The notes: generated by a model not told the origin, from the sequence alone. A DNA stretch of 24,420 nucleotides from Syntrophaceae bacterium UBA1411 (GCA_002304995.1 DBPV01000018.1:30368-54787), one strand, 5' to 3'. Shown: positions 1 through 7,893, counted from the stretch's first letter. Program-made: numbers and translations.

Positions 1-707
1 AGCTTTTTGGCCGTGCAGGGCATGATGCCGACGGTGTAAAGCCTGTCGGCCGGTTTGTTCCAGACCTTAGTGCCGTAAGTTTTGGCGACGGCGCCGGCCA
101 TCTGCTGGGGCGATTTTGCGGAAGACAGATGCGGAATCAAGGCCGGATACTTCGTTTCCACAAAGCGCACCCAGGCCGGACAGCAGGAAGTGAACTGCGG
201 CAGCGGACCTGCGGCTTCGCCGTGCGCGCCCTTCTCGCCGAACACCGCCTGGCGGGCGCGGGCGATGAATTCCGAACCTTCTTCCATGATGGTCAAATCC
301 GCGGCAAAGTTGTTGTCGAAAATTTCAAAGCCCGCTTTTTTCATGGCCGAGTAAAGCTTGCCCGTGGCGAGTGTGCCGGCGGGAAGTCCGAAGTCCTCGC
401 CGATGGCGACACGCACGGCGGGCGCGATGATTCCGGCGACTGTGACCGTCCTGTCCCTGAGCCGGGCAAGAACGTTCTCGACGCTGTCGGCCGTTTCATA
501 GGGCGCGCCGAACGGACAGTTGATCAGGCACTGGCCGCAGCTCAGGCAGGCGTCGACATCGATGCTGTGCGTTGCGCCGAACGCGCCCTGGATCGCGCCG
601 GTCGGGCAATGGCGTTTGCAGGCGTCGCAGCCCTTGCAGTCGGACGCCCGAATGGCAATAACGCCGGGGATTTCGCCCTTTTGATAGGTTTGGGGAGCAG
701 CATTCAT
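1..707 (-). CDS. hydA: [FeFe]-hydrogenase catalytic subunit, 5' part (cut by window edge)
   Basis: Reversible H2 oxidation/proton reduction at an H-cluster. The visible 235 residues start at ATG 707 behind an AAAGGA-type ribosome site. A ferredoxin-like domain carries two CxxCxxCxxxCP [4Fe-4S] motifs (C24/27/30/34 and C54/57/60/64). The H-cluster motif TSCCPAW follows at residues 173-179, and the second motif, IMPCTAKK, sits exactly at the window edge. The short N-terminus with only two [4Fe-4S] clusters, and the order of motifs, match the Desulfovibrio HydA large subunit rather than the long clostridial or NAD-linked forms. No Tat or Sec signal is visible on this subunit. In Desulfovibrio the signal sits on the separate small subunit, which would be outside this window. 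The third H-cluster motif and the C-terminus are also outside. Divergent from the oxidoreductase at 956. Family assignment is secure; cellular location and partner are not visible. Confidence 0.93.
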   Translation of the reverse strand, partial: MNAAPQTYQKGEIPGVIAIRASDCKGCDACKRHCPTGAIQGAFGATHSIDVDACLSCGQCLINCPFGAPYETADSVENVLARLRDRTVTVAGIIAPAVRVAIGEDFGLPAGTLATGKLYSAMKKAGFEIFDNNFAADLTIMEEGSEFIARARQAVFGEKGAHGEAAGPLPQFTSCCPAWVRFVETKYPALIPHLSSAKSPQQMAGAVAKTYGTKVWNKPADRLYTVGIMPCTAKK

Positions 708-765
708 TTTCGGTTTTCCTTTCTTTTATGGATTTTCTCTTTGCGTAAAGAGGTCATGTCTTTTG

Positions 766-800
766 ATATGTCTTTATTGACATATGCTAAAGAAAGCATA
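766..800. promoter_or_regulatory. Two overlapping inverted repeats in the hydA/oxidoreductase divergent region
   Basis: The 248-bp gap between hydA (minus) and the oxidoreductase (plus) contains ATATGTC-N6-GACATAT (766-772/779-785) and TATGCT-N6-AGCATA (783-788/795-800), sharing three bases. A short direct repeat ATGTCTTT (756 and 768) lies just left of them. Spaced perfect arms in an AT-rich divergent gap suggest an operator, probably for hydA, whose start is about 60-95 bp away. No clear -35/-10 pair was found, and the arms do not fit the FNR consensus TTGAT-N4-ATCAA. Function is inferred. Confidence 0.35.
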
Positions 801-955
801 GCAGAGGGCATCCGTCAAGGACTTTTTCGGTATGCAAACGCGAATGCTTTTTCCGCAGGCACTTTGGGGCAGGAGCAGGAATAACAAACGATGCCGTCAC
901 CGGCGGCGCAATCCATTTTTTCATCTTGAATAGTGAAATACTTTAAGATAGAAAA

Positions 956-2125
956 ATGAATAAAAACGAAATTTTTCAAATGATGCAAAAGGATGCACTT
1001 CAAATCGGCCTGATCGGCTGCGGCCAGATATCCCGCGTCGGCCATGGCCCGGCCATCGTGGCGGACGGCCGGGCGCGCATCGCTGCCGTCTGTGATCCGA
1101 ATGCTGAAAACCGCGACCGCTTTGCCAGGATGTTTTCCGTGTCCAGGACCTACCCGGATCACCTGAGCATGCTGGCCCGCGAAAAGCTTGACGCCGTGAT
1201 CGTCGCTTCTTTGCCCTGGCATCATGCCGGGCAGGTCAGGGATGTCGCGGCGGCCGGCATTCCCATGCTCTGCGAAAAACCGATGGCGACTTCCGTTCAG
1301 GACTGCAAAAGCATGATTCACGCGGCCGGCGCAAACGGCGTCTACCTGCAAATCTGCCATAACAAGCGCTTCGAATTCGGTTTCCAGCGGATCAAGGAAA
1401 TGCTCGCGGCGAAAACCATCGGCGCGAGTTATCACGTCAGCATCGACTGGAACGTTTATGTTCCGAATTACGATGAGGGGATCGTTAAAACCGGTTTGCA
1501 GGCCATTAATAAACTAGGCTTCCATCCGGAAAAAACCTACGGCGACTGGCGCATCAAAGACGCGCGCTTCGACGGCGGAATATTTTTTGACGACGGCGGG
1601 CATTACATCGACCTGGCGCGCTTCTTCTTCGGCGAGATAGAATCCGTCTCCTGCGCGACCCGCCGGTGCATGGCCAACCGTTCATCGGATGATTTCGTGA
1701 CGGCGACGCTCACCATGTCGGACAAAACGGTTGTCGTCCTCACCAGATCGCTGGTGGCCCTGGGGCCCAAAATTTACGGAATCGAATGCGGCCATATTTA
1801 CGGAGACAAGGGAACGCTGCGCTTCAATGCCTTTGCGCCGCACCGCCAGAAAGCGATCAAAGTGGATATTTTTAAAATCCCCAATCTCCTCCTGCGCAGT
1901 TACGTGCCGGCCGTCCTCCCCTATGGAAGAAGAAAAACGGGCTATTTCCGTCAGATGCGCTATTTCATCGATCACCTGACGGGCGCCAGGCCGCTGGAAA
2001 GAAAATTTGACGGCCCGTGGGCGGCAACGCCCGAAGACGGCGCGGCCGCAGTGGCCTGGACTTCCGCCGCATTTAAATCCGCGAGGGAGGGGATTAAAAT
2101 ATTCAGAAAAGACATCGAAGCGTAG
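956..2125 (+). CDS. Gfo/Idh/MocA-family NAD(P)-dependent oxidoreductase
   Basis: A 389-aa cytosolic dehydrogenase of the glucose-fructose oxidoreductase / inositol dehydrogenase fold, which typically oxidises or reduces a hydroxyl on a sugar, cyclitol or nucleotide sugar. The N-terminal Rossmann motif GLIGCGQIS lies at residues 18-26. The family signature CEKPM is at 106-110, with K108 the expected catalytic lysine. The DDGGHYID segment at 212-219 fits the C-terminal substrate domain's conserved GG-H-xx-D pattern (H216). Length is normal for the family. The start at 956 has no good ribosome site; M9 or M10 are alternatives, but they have none either. It converges on the glycosyltransferase/radical SAM pair, so a shared sugar pathway is possible but not shown. 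Substrate cannot be assigned. Confidence 0.85.
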   Translation: MNKNEIFQMMQKDALQIGLIGCGQISRVGHGPAIVADGRARIAAVCDPNAENRDRFARMFSVSRTYPDHLSMLAREKLDAVIVASLPWHHAGQVRDVAAAGIPMLCEKPMATSVQDCKSMIHAAGANGVYLQICHNKRFEFGFQRIKEMLAAKTIGASYHVSIDWNVYVPNYDEGIVKTGLQAINKLGFHPEKTYGDWRIKDARFDGGIFFDDGGHYIDLARFFFGEIESVSCATRRCMANRSSDDFVTATLTMSDKTVVVLTRSLVALGPKIYGIECGHIYGDKGTLRFNAFAPHRQKAIKVDIFKIPNLLLRSYVPAVLPYGRRKTGYFRQMRYFIDHLTGARPLERKFDGPWAATPEDGAAAVAWTSAAFKSAREGIKIFRKDIEA

Positions 2126-2220
2126 TCGCGCCCGCCGCCGTCTGTTTCAATCCGTCTTCATTTGCGAAGCGGCGTGGCGGATTTTCTAAGGCGCAGCCGT
2201 GATCAGCGCGGGAGCGAGGG

Positions 2221-3411
2221 TCAGTCCTCAAGCGTTATTCCGCGCACCTTCCCGCCGACTGCGACGCGGTACGATCTGCCGGCCCATGAAATTTTTCCGA
2301 TAAACAGGGTGCGGAAATGACTCCAGACGACAACGCCAAAGGTGATGAGGCAAATGACCAACCAGACCGGCCAGACGGTTTTTGCCGAGACGAAAGGCCT
2401 CATCAGCAAAAAGGGAACTCCGATGATGAGGAGAAAGAGCATCGGCACGACCGCGAATTTTACCGGCAGCCCTCCCGCGGCGGCCGACGCGATGACGATC
2501 CAGGCGCCCGCCAGGCACAGCAAAGACACCAGCAGCACGACGCCCGTTCCGATCCACCCCAGCGGGAAAATATACTTTATGTACAAAAACTGGCGGGAGA
2601 GCCAGGAAATCCATCTTTCATACGTCTCATCGGCGAGCGGCGTCGCGAGAAAAGCTTCGGGCACGAAGCGCACCGCCCTGCCGCTTTTTTGCAGACGCGC
2701 CGCTAGGGTCACGTCATCGACAACGGAAGTCGACCAGATTTCGGGTACGTCGAGTTCATAAAACAGTTTTCTGCCGATGGCCATATTGCCGCCCCAGGGC
2801 TGGGTGACAAACGGTATGGTTTGCGCGAAATGCATCATCAGAATGGTCAGCGAACGCCCGATCGTCGCCAGGCGCCGATCGCCGGGCCTCGCGAGATGAT
2901 AGCCGGTCGCCACGCAGGAATCCGTTTTTGACAGGCCGGCGACAAGATGCCTCAACCAGTCCGGCCGCGCCGGATGCGTGCTGTCGCAAAAGGCGAAGAT
3001 GGCGGAAGCCGGAGAGGCGGCGGCGACTCCGGCCAGCAGATTGTGGTTCTTCTGGCTGCACGTGACAGCGGGACCGCTCACGACATGGCGGCAAGACACC
3101 TTGCCGGAGCGCTGCTCCTTCAGCAATTTTTGGATTTCTGCGGCATCCGGCCCATCGTTTCGTTCCGTGATAAAGATGATTTCGTAGCGGGGATAGTCCT
3201 GATGCAGAATCGTCCGGAGCGCTTCTTCGACCTGAGGTGATGTGGAGGAAACGGGAATGAAAACCGAAACCGCCGGAAGATCGCCGCGGCGCGATGTCCC
3301 GCCGTTTTGCAGCGCCGGCAAAAGCGCGCGCCGGCCCCGGAGAACGATAAACAGCAGCACCGCAAAAACGATGAGGCAGCCCGCGCTGATCGAGGTGGCA
3401 AAATATTCCAT
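2221..3411 (-). CDS. Membrane-bound family 2/21 glycosyltransferase (ceramide-glucosyltransferase-like)
   Basis: A 396-aa GT-A glycosyltransferase anchored in the inner membrane. It has one N-terminal membrane segment (about 9-25), a catalytic domain starting at VSVFIPV (48-54), and C-terminal membrane segments near 284-312, 318-337 and 347-365. Acidic motifs expected for nucleotide-sugar and metal binding are present: FCDS (D143) and VDDVTLA (D232/D233). The motif following them, (Q/R)xxRW in GT21 enzymes, is degenerate here as RQFLYIKY (273-280). The ISWAGRSYRV end is typical of ceramide-glucosyltransferase-like enzymes. The start lies 10 bp after the radical SAM stop with only a weak ribosome site, suggesting translational coupling. 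A lipid acceptor is likely; hopanoid HpnI-type enzymes are a possible relative but that is not established. Confidence 0.82.
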   Translation of the reverse strand: MEYFATSISAGCLIVFAVLLFIVLRGRRALLPALQNGGTSRRGDLPAVSVFIPVSSTSPQVEEALRTILHQDYPRYEIIFITERNDGPDAAEIQKLLKEQRSGKVSCRHVVSGPAVTCSQKNHNLLAGVAAASPASAIFAFCDSTHPARPDWLRHLVAGLSKTDSCVATGYHLARPGDRRLATIGRSLTILMMHFAQTIPFVTQPWGGNMAIGRKLFYELDVPEIWSTSVVDDVTLAARLQKSGRAVRFVPEAFLATPLADETYERWISWLSRQFLYIKYIFPLGWIGTGVVLLVSLLCLAGAWIVIASAAAGGLPVKFAVVPMLFLLIIGVPFLLMRPFVSAKTVWPVWLVICLITFGVVVWSHFRTLFIGKISWAGRSYRVAVGGKVRGITLED

Positions 3412-3421
3412 AGGCGTTTTT

Positions 3422-4636
3422 TCAATACCCCATCAAGCCGCAGCAGCGGGTGCAGACGGGCATGAGGCCGTCCTGGGACAGACTTTTTCTGAAGCTTCGG
3501 TACGCGGGAGAATTCCAGATCTCCGTGAGATACCGATCTTTGATGTTGCCGGCGACATAATCATGATAGTCCCGGCACGGTGACACGTCTCCGTTGCTGT
3601 CGATTTCCGCGGCCTGATAAATGGAGATGCACTGATTGAATCCGAACGTACAGGCATGGTCCGTATAGTAGCGGCGCAGATCATCGATGCCGGAAATAAA
3701 CGGCATGAGAATGACCGGAGGCGAGGACAGCGATGAGGGTTTCCTCCGAAGACGCTGAATCTCCTCGTCCAGGGCCGCATAGTCGTCGGGCTTCCACCCG
3801 CCGATCCATCCTCTGTGCAAACGGGGAGCAAAGCCGAAGCGGCGCGAAAAATCTTCTTCATGCTTTTGTGCGGAATCCTCGTCGATCCACCAGGAAAGGT
3901 AGTAAATGAAGAAGTCAACGCGGTCGCAAAAGGCGTTGTAGATATCGACCAGATGATGCGCATTGTCCCGGGAAACGGTCGTGAGCGCGGCAATGAAGGG
4001 CAGTCTCCGCTTCTGAAGCCGGCGCTTTTCGTGAACGGCGGCCAGGCCTTCTTCAATCGCCGCAAAGTTGCCGCTTTTCCCCGAACCCGACGGCCTTAAA
4101 CGGTTGTGCAGTTCGGCGCAATGTCCGTCAATGGAAATCTGGAGGAGAAACAGGGGCGCTGCAACCAGTCGCTGGGCGGCCGCGGCGATACGCGTTCCGT
4201 TGGTGGCGATAGCGACGGGAAGATGCAGAGCGGCCGCGGCGGCGATGATGTCCGGCGTGCCTTTGTACAGCATGGGTTCGCCGCCCCAGAGATACACGAC
4301 CGGCCGGTGGCCGTGTCCGTAGAGATCCCGGATTATGTCGATATACCGTTCGGCGGAGACTTCCTCCCGGAAACATTGCTCGAGATTCTTCCCGTGCATG
4401 AAACCGCCTTCGCCCCACTGGCCGCATGTCGTGCAGCGCAGATTGCAACGGTCGGTCACGCGAAGGCTGAGTTGGCGTATTTTGTGGCCCCGGCCCTCAT
4501 CCCCGCGAACGTTAAAGGCGTTGAACAGGTATTTTGCCGTTTGAAGGCCGGCAAGCCGCCCGGCAATCCAGGGATGGCGGAGCATCTTCAAGGACAGGCC
4601 GGCCATGGCCTGCAAACCGATTGTGCTGCGTTTCAT
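3422..4636 (-). CDS. Radical SAM protein with SPASM-type C-terminal cysteines
   Basis: A 404-aa radical S-adenosylmethionine enzyme. TDRCNLRCTTC (residues 61-71) gives the CxxxCxxC triad C64/C68/C71 for the SAM-binding [4Fe-4S] cluster, and WGGEP (117-121) is the SAM-contact GGE motif. The C-terminus has cysteines near 329, 336, 354, 395, 398 and 399, a SPASM/twitch pattern for auxiliary Fe-S clusters, with the usual GNIKDRYLTEIWNSPAYRSFR segment between them. The start at 4636 follows an AGGAA site. It is the first gene of a two-gene minus operon with the membrane glycosyltransferase and has its own sigma-70-like promoter. SPASM enzymes modify peptides, cyclitols or nucleotide sugars. The glycosyltransferase neighbour makes a sugar or lipid head-group substrate more likely than a peptide, and no small precursor peptide gene is seen next to it. 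Substrate unknown. Confidence 0.85.
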   Translation of the reverse strand: MKRSTIGLQAMAGLSLKMLRHPWIAGRLAGLQTAKYLFNAFNVRGDEGRGHKIRQLSLRVTDRCNLRCTTCGQWGEGGFMHGKNLEQCFREEVSAERYIDIIRDLYGHGHRPVVYLWGGEPMLYKGTPDIIAAAAALHLPVAIATNGTRIAAAAQRLVAAPLFLLQISIDGHCAELHNRLRPSGSGKSGNFAAIEEGLAAVHEKRRLQKRRLPFIAALTTVSRDNAHHLVDIYNAFCDRVDFFIYYLSWWIDEDSAQKHEEDFSRRFGFAPRLHRGWIGGWKPDDYAALDEEIQRLRRKPSSLSSPPVILMPFISGIDDLRRYYTDHACTFGFNQCISIYQAAEIDSNGDVSPCRDYHDYVAGNIKDRYLTEIWNSPAYRSFRKSLSQDGLMPVCTRCCGLMGY

Positions 4637-4789
4637 CGTATCCGTTTGTTCCTGAAAAAAAAGTTCCTTTCAACCCCAAAAACAAAGCAAGCGTCATTTC
4701 CGGAGAATCGTTGCTGCAGAACTGCGTTTGTCCGCTCCCCGTTTCCTCCTGGAAGGGGATTTCGTTTAATTCCCCGATTGTTTCGGAAA

Positions 4790-4818
4790 TTTATACCACA
4801 CATCAGATTGCCGATCAA
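4790..4818 (-). promoter_or_regulatory. Sigma-70-type promoter for the radical SAM/glycosyltransferase operon
   Basis: On the minus strand TTGATC (4818-4813) and TATAAA (4795-4790) are separated by exactly 17 bp, each close to the TTGACA/TATAAT consensus. Transcription would begin near 4782, giving a leader of about 145 nt before ATG 4636. Confidence 0.65.
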
Positions 4819-4880
4819 AAATAAGATCACTGCTTTATCAATTTTTGCCGGAAGACTGACCGCTTCCCGCCTGCCGGTCC

Positions 4881-4910
4881 TTTACATCGTCGCTTCACCT
4901 GTGGGATAAT
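4881..4910 (+). promoter_or_regulatory. Sigma-70-type promoter for the DUF3795 gene
   Basis: TTTACA (4881-4886) and GATAAT (4905-4910) are separated by 18 bp, each one mismatch from consensus. Transcription would start near 4917. That leaves almost no leader for ATG 4923 but about 45 nt for ATG 4962, so the promoter supports the downstream start. Confidence 0.55.
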
Positions 4911-4946
4911 GCGGACCGTCTTATGAACATGAACAAAATCTATCTT

Positions 4947-4953
4947 GAGGGGG
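4947..4953 (+). promoter_or_regulatory. Ribosome binding site that favours start 4962
   Basis: GAGGGGG lies 8 bp before ATG 4962 and provides a GAGG core. ATG 4923 has no comparable site. Confidence 0.6.
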
Positions 4954-4961
4954 TTGAAGCG

Positions 4962-5483
4962 ATGGAAGGCTGGACGGAGGAAGAAGTCAAAGATAAAAAG
5001 CTGATGGCGCCCTGCGGCTTGTACTGCGGCGCCTGCGGCGTGTACATCGCCACCAGGGATAAAAACGAAAAATTCCGGAAAGCCATGGGCGATCTCTACC
5101 AAACAAAGCCCGAAGAGACGGCGTGCCGGGGCTGCATGCAGAGTGATCCGCCCCAAGAGCTCTATCTTTACTGTTCCATGTGCGAAATCCGCGACTGCGT
5201 CCGCGGCAAGGGCTTTTACTCCTGCCACCAGTGCGACCGGTGGCCCTGCGCGATGATTGAAAATTTCGGTCTGGCCACCGGACGCCGGGTGATGCAAAGG
5301 ACGATTCCGATCTGGCGCGCAAAAGTCGCCGAACTGGGCGACGAGAAAGGTTCCGAAGAATGGGCCCGCTCGGAGCTTCTGCGCTACCACTGCCCCTTCT
5401 GCGGCAAGCCGCTCTTTCGCGGAGCGAAGCGCTGCCGCGCCTGCAAGGCAGATGTCGCCGACCTGCTGGACGGGACGCTGTAA
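4962..5483 (+). CDS. Cysteine-rich DUF3795 protein with C-terminal zinc ribbon
   Basis: A 173-aa soluble protein counted from ATG 4962; the frame is open from ATG 4923, adding 13 residues. The DUF3795 hallmark APCGLYCGACGVY is at residues 16-28. Further cysteine pairs follow: ACRGC, YCSMCEIRDC and YSCHQCDRWPC. A C-terminal CxxC...CxxC knuckle (CPFCGKPLF... CRAC) resembles a small zinc ribbon. DUF3795 proteins are common in anaerobes; their function is unknown, and metal or Fe-S binding is inferred from the cysteines. The downstream start is chosen for its GAGGGGG ribosome site, its fit with the promoter at 4881-4910, and the short N-terminus usual for the family. The gene stands alone, with a strong hairpin four bases past its stop. 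Confidence 0.8.
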   Translation: MEGWTEEEVKDKKLMAPCGLYCGACGVYIATRDKNEKFRKAMGDLYQTKPEETACRGCMQSDPPQELYLYCSMCEIRDCVRGKGFYSCHQCDRWPCAMIENFGLATGRRVMQRTIPIWRAKVAELGDEKGSEEWARSELLRYHCPFCGKPLFRGAKRCRACKADVADLLDGTL

Positions 5484-5486
5484 GCA

Positions 5487-5516
5487 CGGCCGGGCCGTTT
5501 GCTTGAGGCCCGGCCG
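5487..5516 (+). terminator. Strong hairpin after the DUF3795 gene
   Basis: Perfect 10-bp arms CGGCCGGGCC/GGCCCGGCCG flank a 10-base loop, beginning four bases after the TAA stop. No U-tract follows, so it may be a weak intrinsic terminator or a 3' stabilising stem. It lies between convergent genes and could act on both strands. Confidence 0.6.
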
Positions 5517-5650
5517 CCGCTTTGGGAGCCGGGGAGCATCTCTTCCGTGAGATACGGAATGGCTTCAGGGTGTTCCCTTCGATCGGGATAGAGGCGGCGA
5601 TGCGCCGGGGGAGCGGGGCAGAAAGCGCATCGACGCCTCGGGTTTGGTTT

Positions 5651-7261
5651 CTAAAAGTCTTTAAACTCTCCCTCCCTCAAGGGGATCAACGATTCCGCAA
5701 GGCTGACCTTGGGGGGGCGCCGGTCGGCGAGCCGCAGTTGCAGCCCCTTCGCATCCGTCGCGGCCGCGGGCCGGCGTTTGGCCGGCCTGGTCGCAGCCAG
5801 GAGGCTACCTTCTGCGCCGGCCAGTGCCGCCCGGCTGTTGCCGCCAACCACCGCCACCAGATCCCCGACAAGCACCTTCATCTGCTCGGCTTGGGCGTTG
5901 AGTTCCTCAGCGGCTGCGGCCGACTCCTCGGCATTGGCCGCCGTGGACTGGGTCACCTTGTCCATCTCCGAGACCGCCAGATTCACTTGGGAGATTCCCC
6001 GGGACTGCTCCTCCGAGGCTGCGGCGATCTCCTCGACCAACTGTCCGATCTTCCGGGAAATGTCGGCGTTCTCCCTGAATGCCTCCTGTGTGGCGGTCGT
6101 CAGCTCGTTGCCTTTGCGCACCGCCTTGATCGTGTTGTCGATCAGGTTGTTGGTGTTTTTCGCTGCCTCGGAGGCCCGCATGGCCAAATTCCGCACCTCG
6201 TCGGCCACGACGGCGAAGCCGGCCCCGGCCTCACCGGCCCGGGCTGCCTCCACGGCGGCATTGAGGGCCAGAAGGTTGGTCTGGAAGGCGATCTCATCGA
6301 TGGTCTTGATGATCTTGCCCGTTTCTTCGCTGGAGCGGGTGATCTCGGCGACCGCGGCGGCCATGTCGATCATTTGCTCGTTGACCTTTCCGACGACCAT
6401 CGTGGCTTCCACCGTCATGGCCTTGGCCTGGTTGGCGCTGTCGGCATTGTGCTTGGTCATGGACGACATCTCTTCAATGGAAGAGGAAGTCTCCTCCAGG
6501 GAGGCGGCCTGCTCGGCCGTCCCTTCGGCCAGAGCCTGACTGGAGGCAGAGACCTGACCGGCGGCCGACGAGACCTGGCCGGCGCCGTCGGTCAGACCGG
6601 CGATGACTCTGTTCAGGGCTCGTGATATGCTGAGGGAGAGATAAATGCCCAGAAAGAGCGAGAGGGCGACGCCCACCAGTGTGAGGATGATGGTCACGAT
6701 GGTGGCACTGTTGGTAATGGCGTTATTTTCTTCTTCCGTTTCGTGGGCCAGACGGATCTTGAGCGCCATCATCTCTTCGATGATTTTCTGCTCGTCGCGG
6801 GAGGCCTTGGCCGCCTCACCTTCCAGAATGGCCCGGGCCTCGGCGTCGCGGTTCGCCTTGGCCAGTTCCGTCATGCTGGCCAGATAGCCCCGGTAGACCT
6901 TGCGGGATTCCAGAAAACGTCGGTACAGAATCCTGCCCTCTTCGGCGATGATCGTCTTTTCATAAGCCTCTGCATTCTTGCCGATTGCGGCGGAAAGCTC
7001 CTCGATCCGACCGGCATAGTGCTTAATCTGGTCCGGCTCCTGGGCGTCGATCATGTCCCGGGAGTTGACGCGTATCCGCTGAAAGTCCGTGGAAATGTGC
7101 GCCAGTTGGCCCAGGGGAACGGTCATTTGGGCAAATAGAAAAGAATCCCGGTCGCTGACTTCTTTAATTTTCAAAATCCCCCACGCGCCGATGATGGCGC
7201 CGATCAGGGCGACAATGACAAAGCCGCCGATCAATTTTGTACTTAATTTCATGTTCTTCAT
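5651..7261 (-). CDS. Methyl-accepting chemotaxis protein with four-helix-bundle sensor domain
   Basis: A 536-aa transmembrane chemoreceptor. Membrane segment 1 spans about 10-30. The periplasmic region 31-186 is helical and fits a 4HB_MCP-type ligand domain. Membrane segment 2 spans about 187-209, followed by a short HAMP-like stretch. A long coiled-coil signalling domain has its hairpin tip at EIAFQTNLLALNAAVEAARA (323-342) and the continuing GFAVVADEVRNLA, the CheA/CheW contact region. A roughly 60-residue Ala/Arg/Pro linker ends in IPLREGEFKDF, which resembles a C-terminal tether. Start 7261 has an AAGGAG ribosome site six bases upstream, so M1 rather than M4 is chosen. It lies 40 bp downstream of cheW and is very probably cotranscribed. 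The ligand is unknown. Glu codons here are almost all GAG, unlike genes outside the 5.6-13.2 kb block. Confidence 0.95.
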   Translation of the reverse strand: MKNMKLSTKLIGGFVIVALIGAIIGAWGILKIKEVSDRDSFLFAQMTVPLGQLAHISTDFQRIRVNSRDMIDAQEPDQIKHYAGRIEELSAAIGKNAEAYEKTIIAEEGRILYRRFLESRKVYRGYLASMTELAKANRDAEARAILEGEAAKASRDEQKIIEEMMALKIRLAHETEEENNAITNSATIVTIILTLVGVALSLFLGIYLSLSISRALNRVIAGLTDGAGQVSSAAGQVSASSQALAEGTAEQAASLEETSSSIEEMSSMTKHNADSANQAKAMTVEATMVVGKVNEQMIDMAAAVAEITRSSEETGKIIKTIDEIAFQTNLLALNAAVEAARAGEAGAGFAVVADEVRNLAMRASEAAKNTNNLIDNTIKAVRKGNELTTATQEAFRENADISRKIGQLVEEIAAASEEQSRGISQVNLAVSEMDKVTQSTAANAEESAAAAEELNAQAEQMKVLVGDLVAVVGGNSRAALAGAEGSLLAATRPAKRRPAAATDAKGLQLRLADRRPPKVSLAESLIPLREGEFKDF

Positions 7262-7301
7262 AAGATCTCCTTGTCTTGTTTGCGAAATCTATAGCGGTTG
7301 T

Positions 7302-7826
7302 TCAGGCCGCCTGGTTTATAACGTTAAGCTCCCGGGACGTCAGCACCGAGTCGATATCCAGGAGGATCTTGACGGTGCCGCCGGTCTTGGCCATTCCCAG
7401 AATGCTGCTCATATCCTCTTGTGTGCCGAAATCCGGGACATCTTCGATATCGGCGCTCCGGATATTGAGGACCTCGGTTACGGAATCCACCAGGATACCG
7501 ATCAAGGTCTGCTGCGCGGCACCTGTGACCTCCACCACGATAATGCAGGTCCTTTCTGTGGCTGCGACTGCGGCAAGGCTGAATTTCAGCCGCAGGTCTA
7601 CGATCGGGATTACTTTCCCCCGCAGGTTGACCACGCCTTTCACGTAGACAGGAGTCTGCGGTACGGCCGTGATTGCCATCATACCGATAATCTCCTTGAC
7701 CTTCAGAATTCCGATTCCGTACTCCTCCCCGGCCAGGGAAAAGGTCAGGTACTTCCCCTCCCGATGGGTTACGGCCCTGGCTGCCTGATCTATTGCCTCT
7801 GATTCATTCATTTTATTTATCAACAC
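7302..7826 (-). CDS. cheW: CheW chemotaxis coupling protein
   Basis: A 174-aa cytosolic adaptor that couples chemoreceptors to the kinase CheA. The SH3-like CheW domain runs from about residue 25: EYGIGILKVKEIIG, then the characteristic VKGVVNLRGKVIPIVDLRLKF and a GILVDSVTEVLNI segment. The listed start is GTG 7826, which has AAGGA four bases upstream. ATG 7811 (residue 6) is an alternative, 14 bp after GGAG, and would remove five residues. It is the first gene of a cheW-mcp pair with a sigma-54-like promoter upstream. No cheA, cheR, cheB or cheY is present in the window, so this pair must feed an array encoded elsewhere. Confidence 0.95.
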   Translation of the reverse strand: MLINKMNESEAIDQAARAVTHREGKYLTFSLAGEEYGIGILKVKEIIGMMAITAVPQTPVYVKGVVNLRGKVIPIVDLRLKFSLAAVAATERTCIIVVEVTGAAQQTLIGILVDSVTEVLNIRSADIEDVPDFGTQEDMSSILGMAKTGGTVKILLDIDSVLTSRELNVINQAA

Positions 7827-7893
7827 TCCTTCCTTGGGCTTTCCAAACCATGGGTGTGCGGCTGATCCGCCGCGCCCGTTTGGATGCTTGGAT

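Larger units (their letters stand above)
4637..4961. other. Divergent intergenic region, radical SAM operon / DUF3795 gene
   Basis: This 325-bp gap (taking the 4962 start) holds back-to-back promoters: 4790-4818 for the minus-strand radical SAM operon and 4881-4910 for the plus-strand DUF3795 gene. The radical SAM transcript would carry a roughly 145-nt leader. In that leader a GGGGA...TCCCC inverted repeat (4756-4776) could form a small hairpin. No open reading frame with a ribosome site was found. Confidence 0.6.

Noticed and set aside
2221..4636. Assignment as hopanoid genes hpnI/hpnJ
   Set aside because: The glycosyltransferase is only broadly similar in type, the radical SAM protein has a SPASM pattern rather than a B12-binding one, and no other hopanoid genes are in view.
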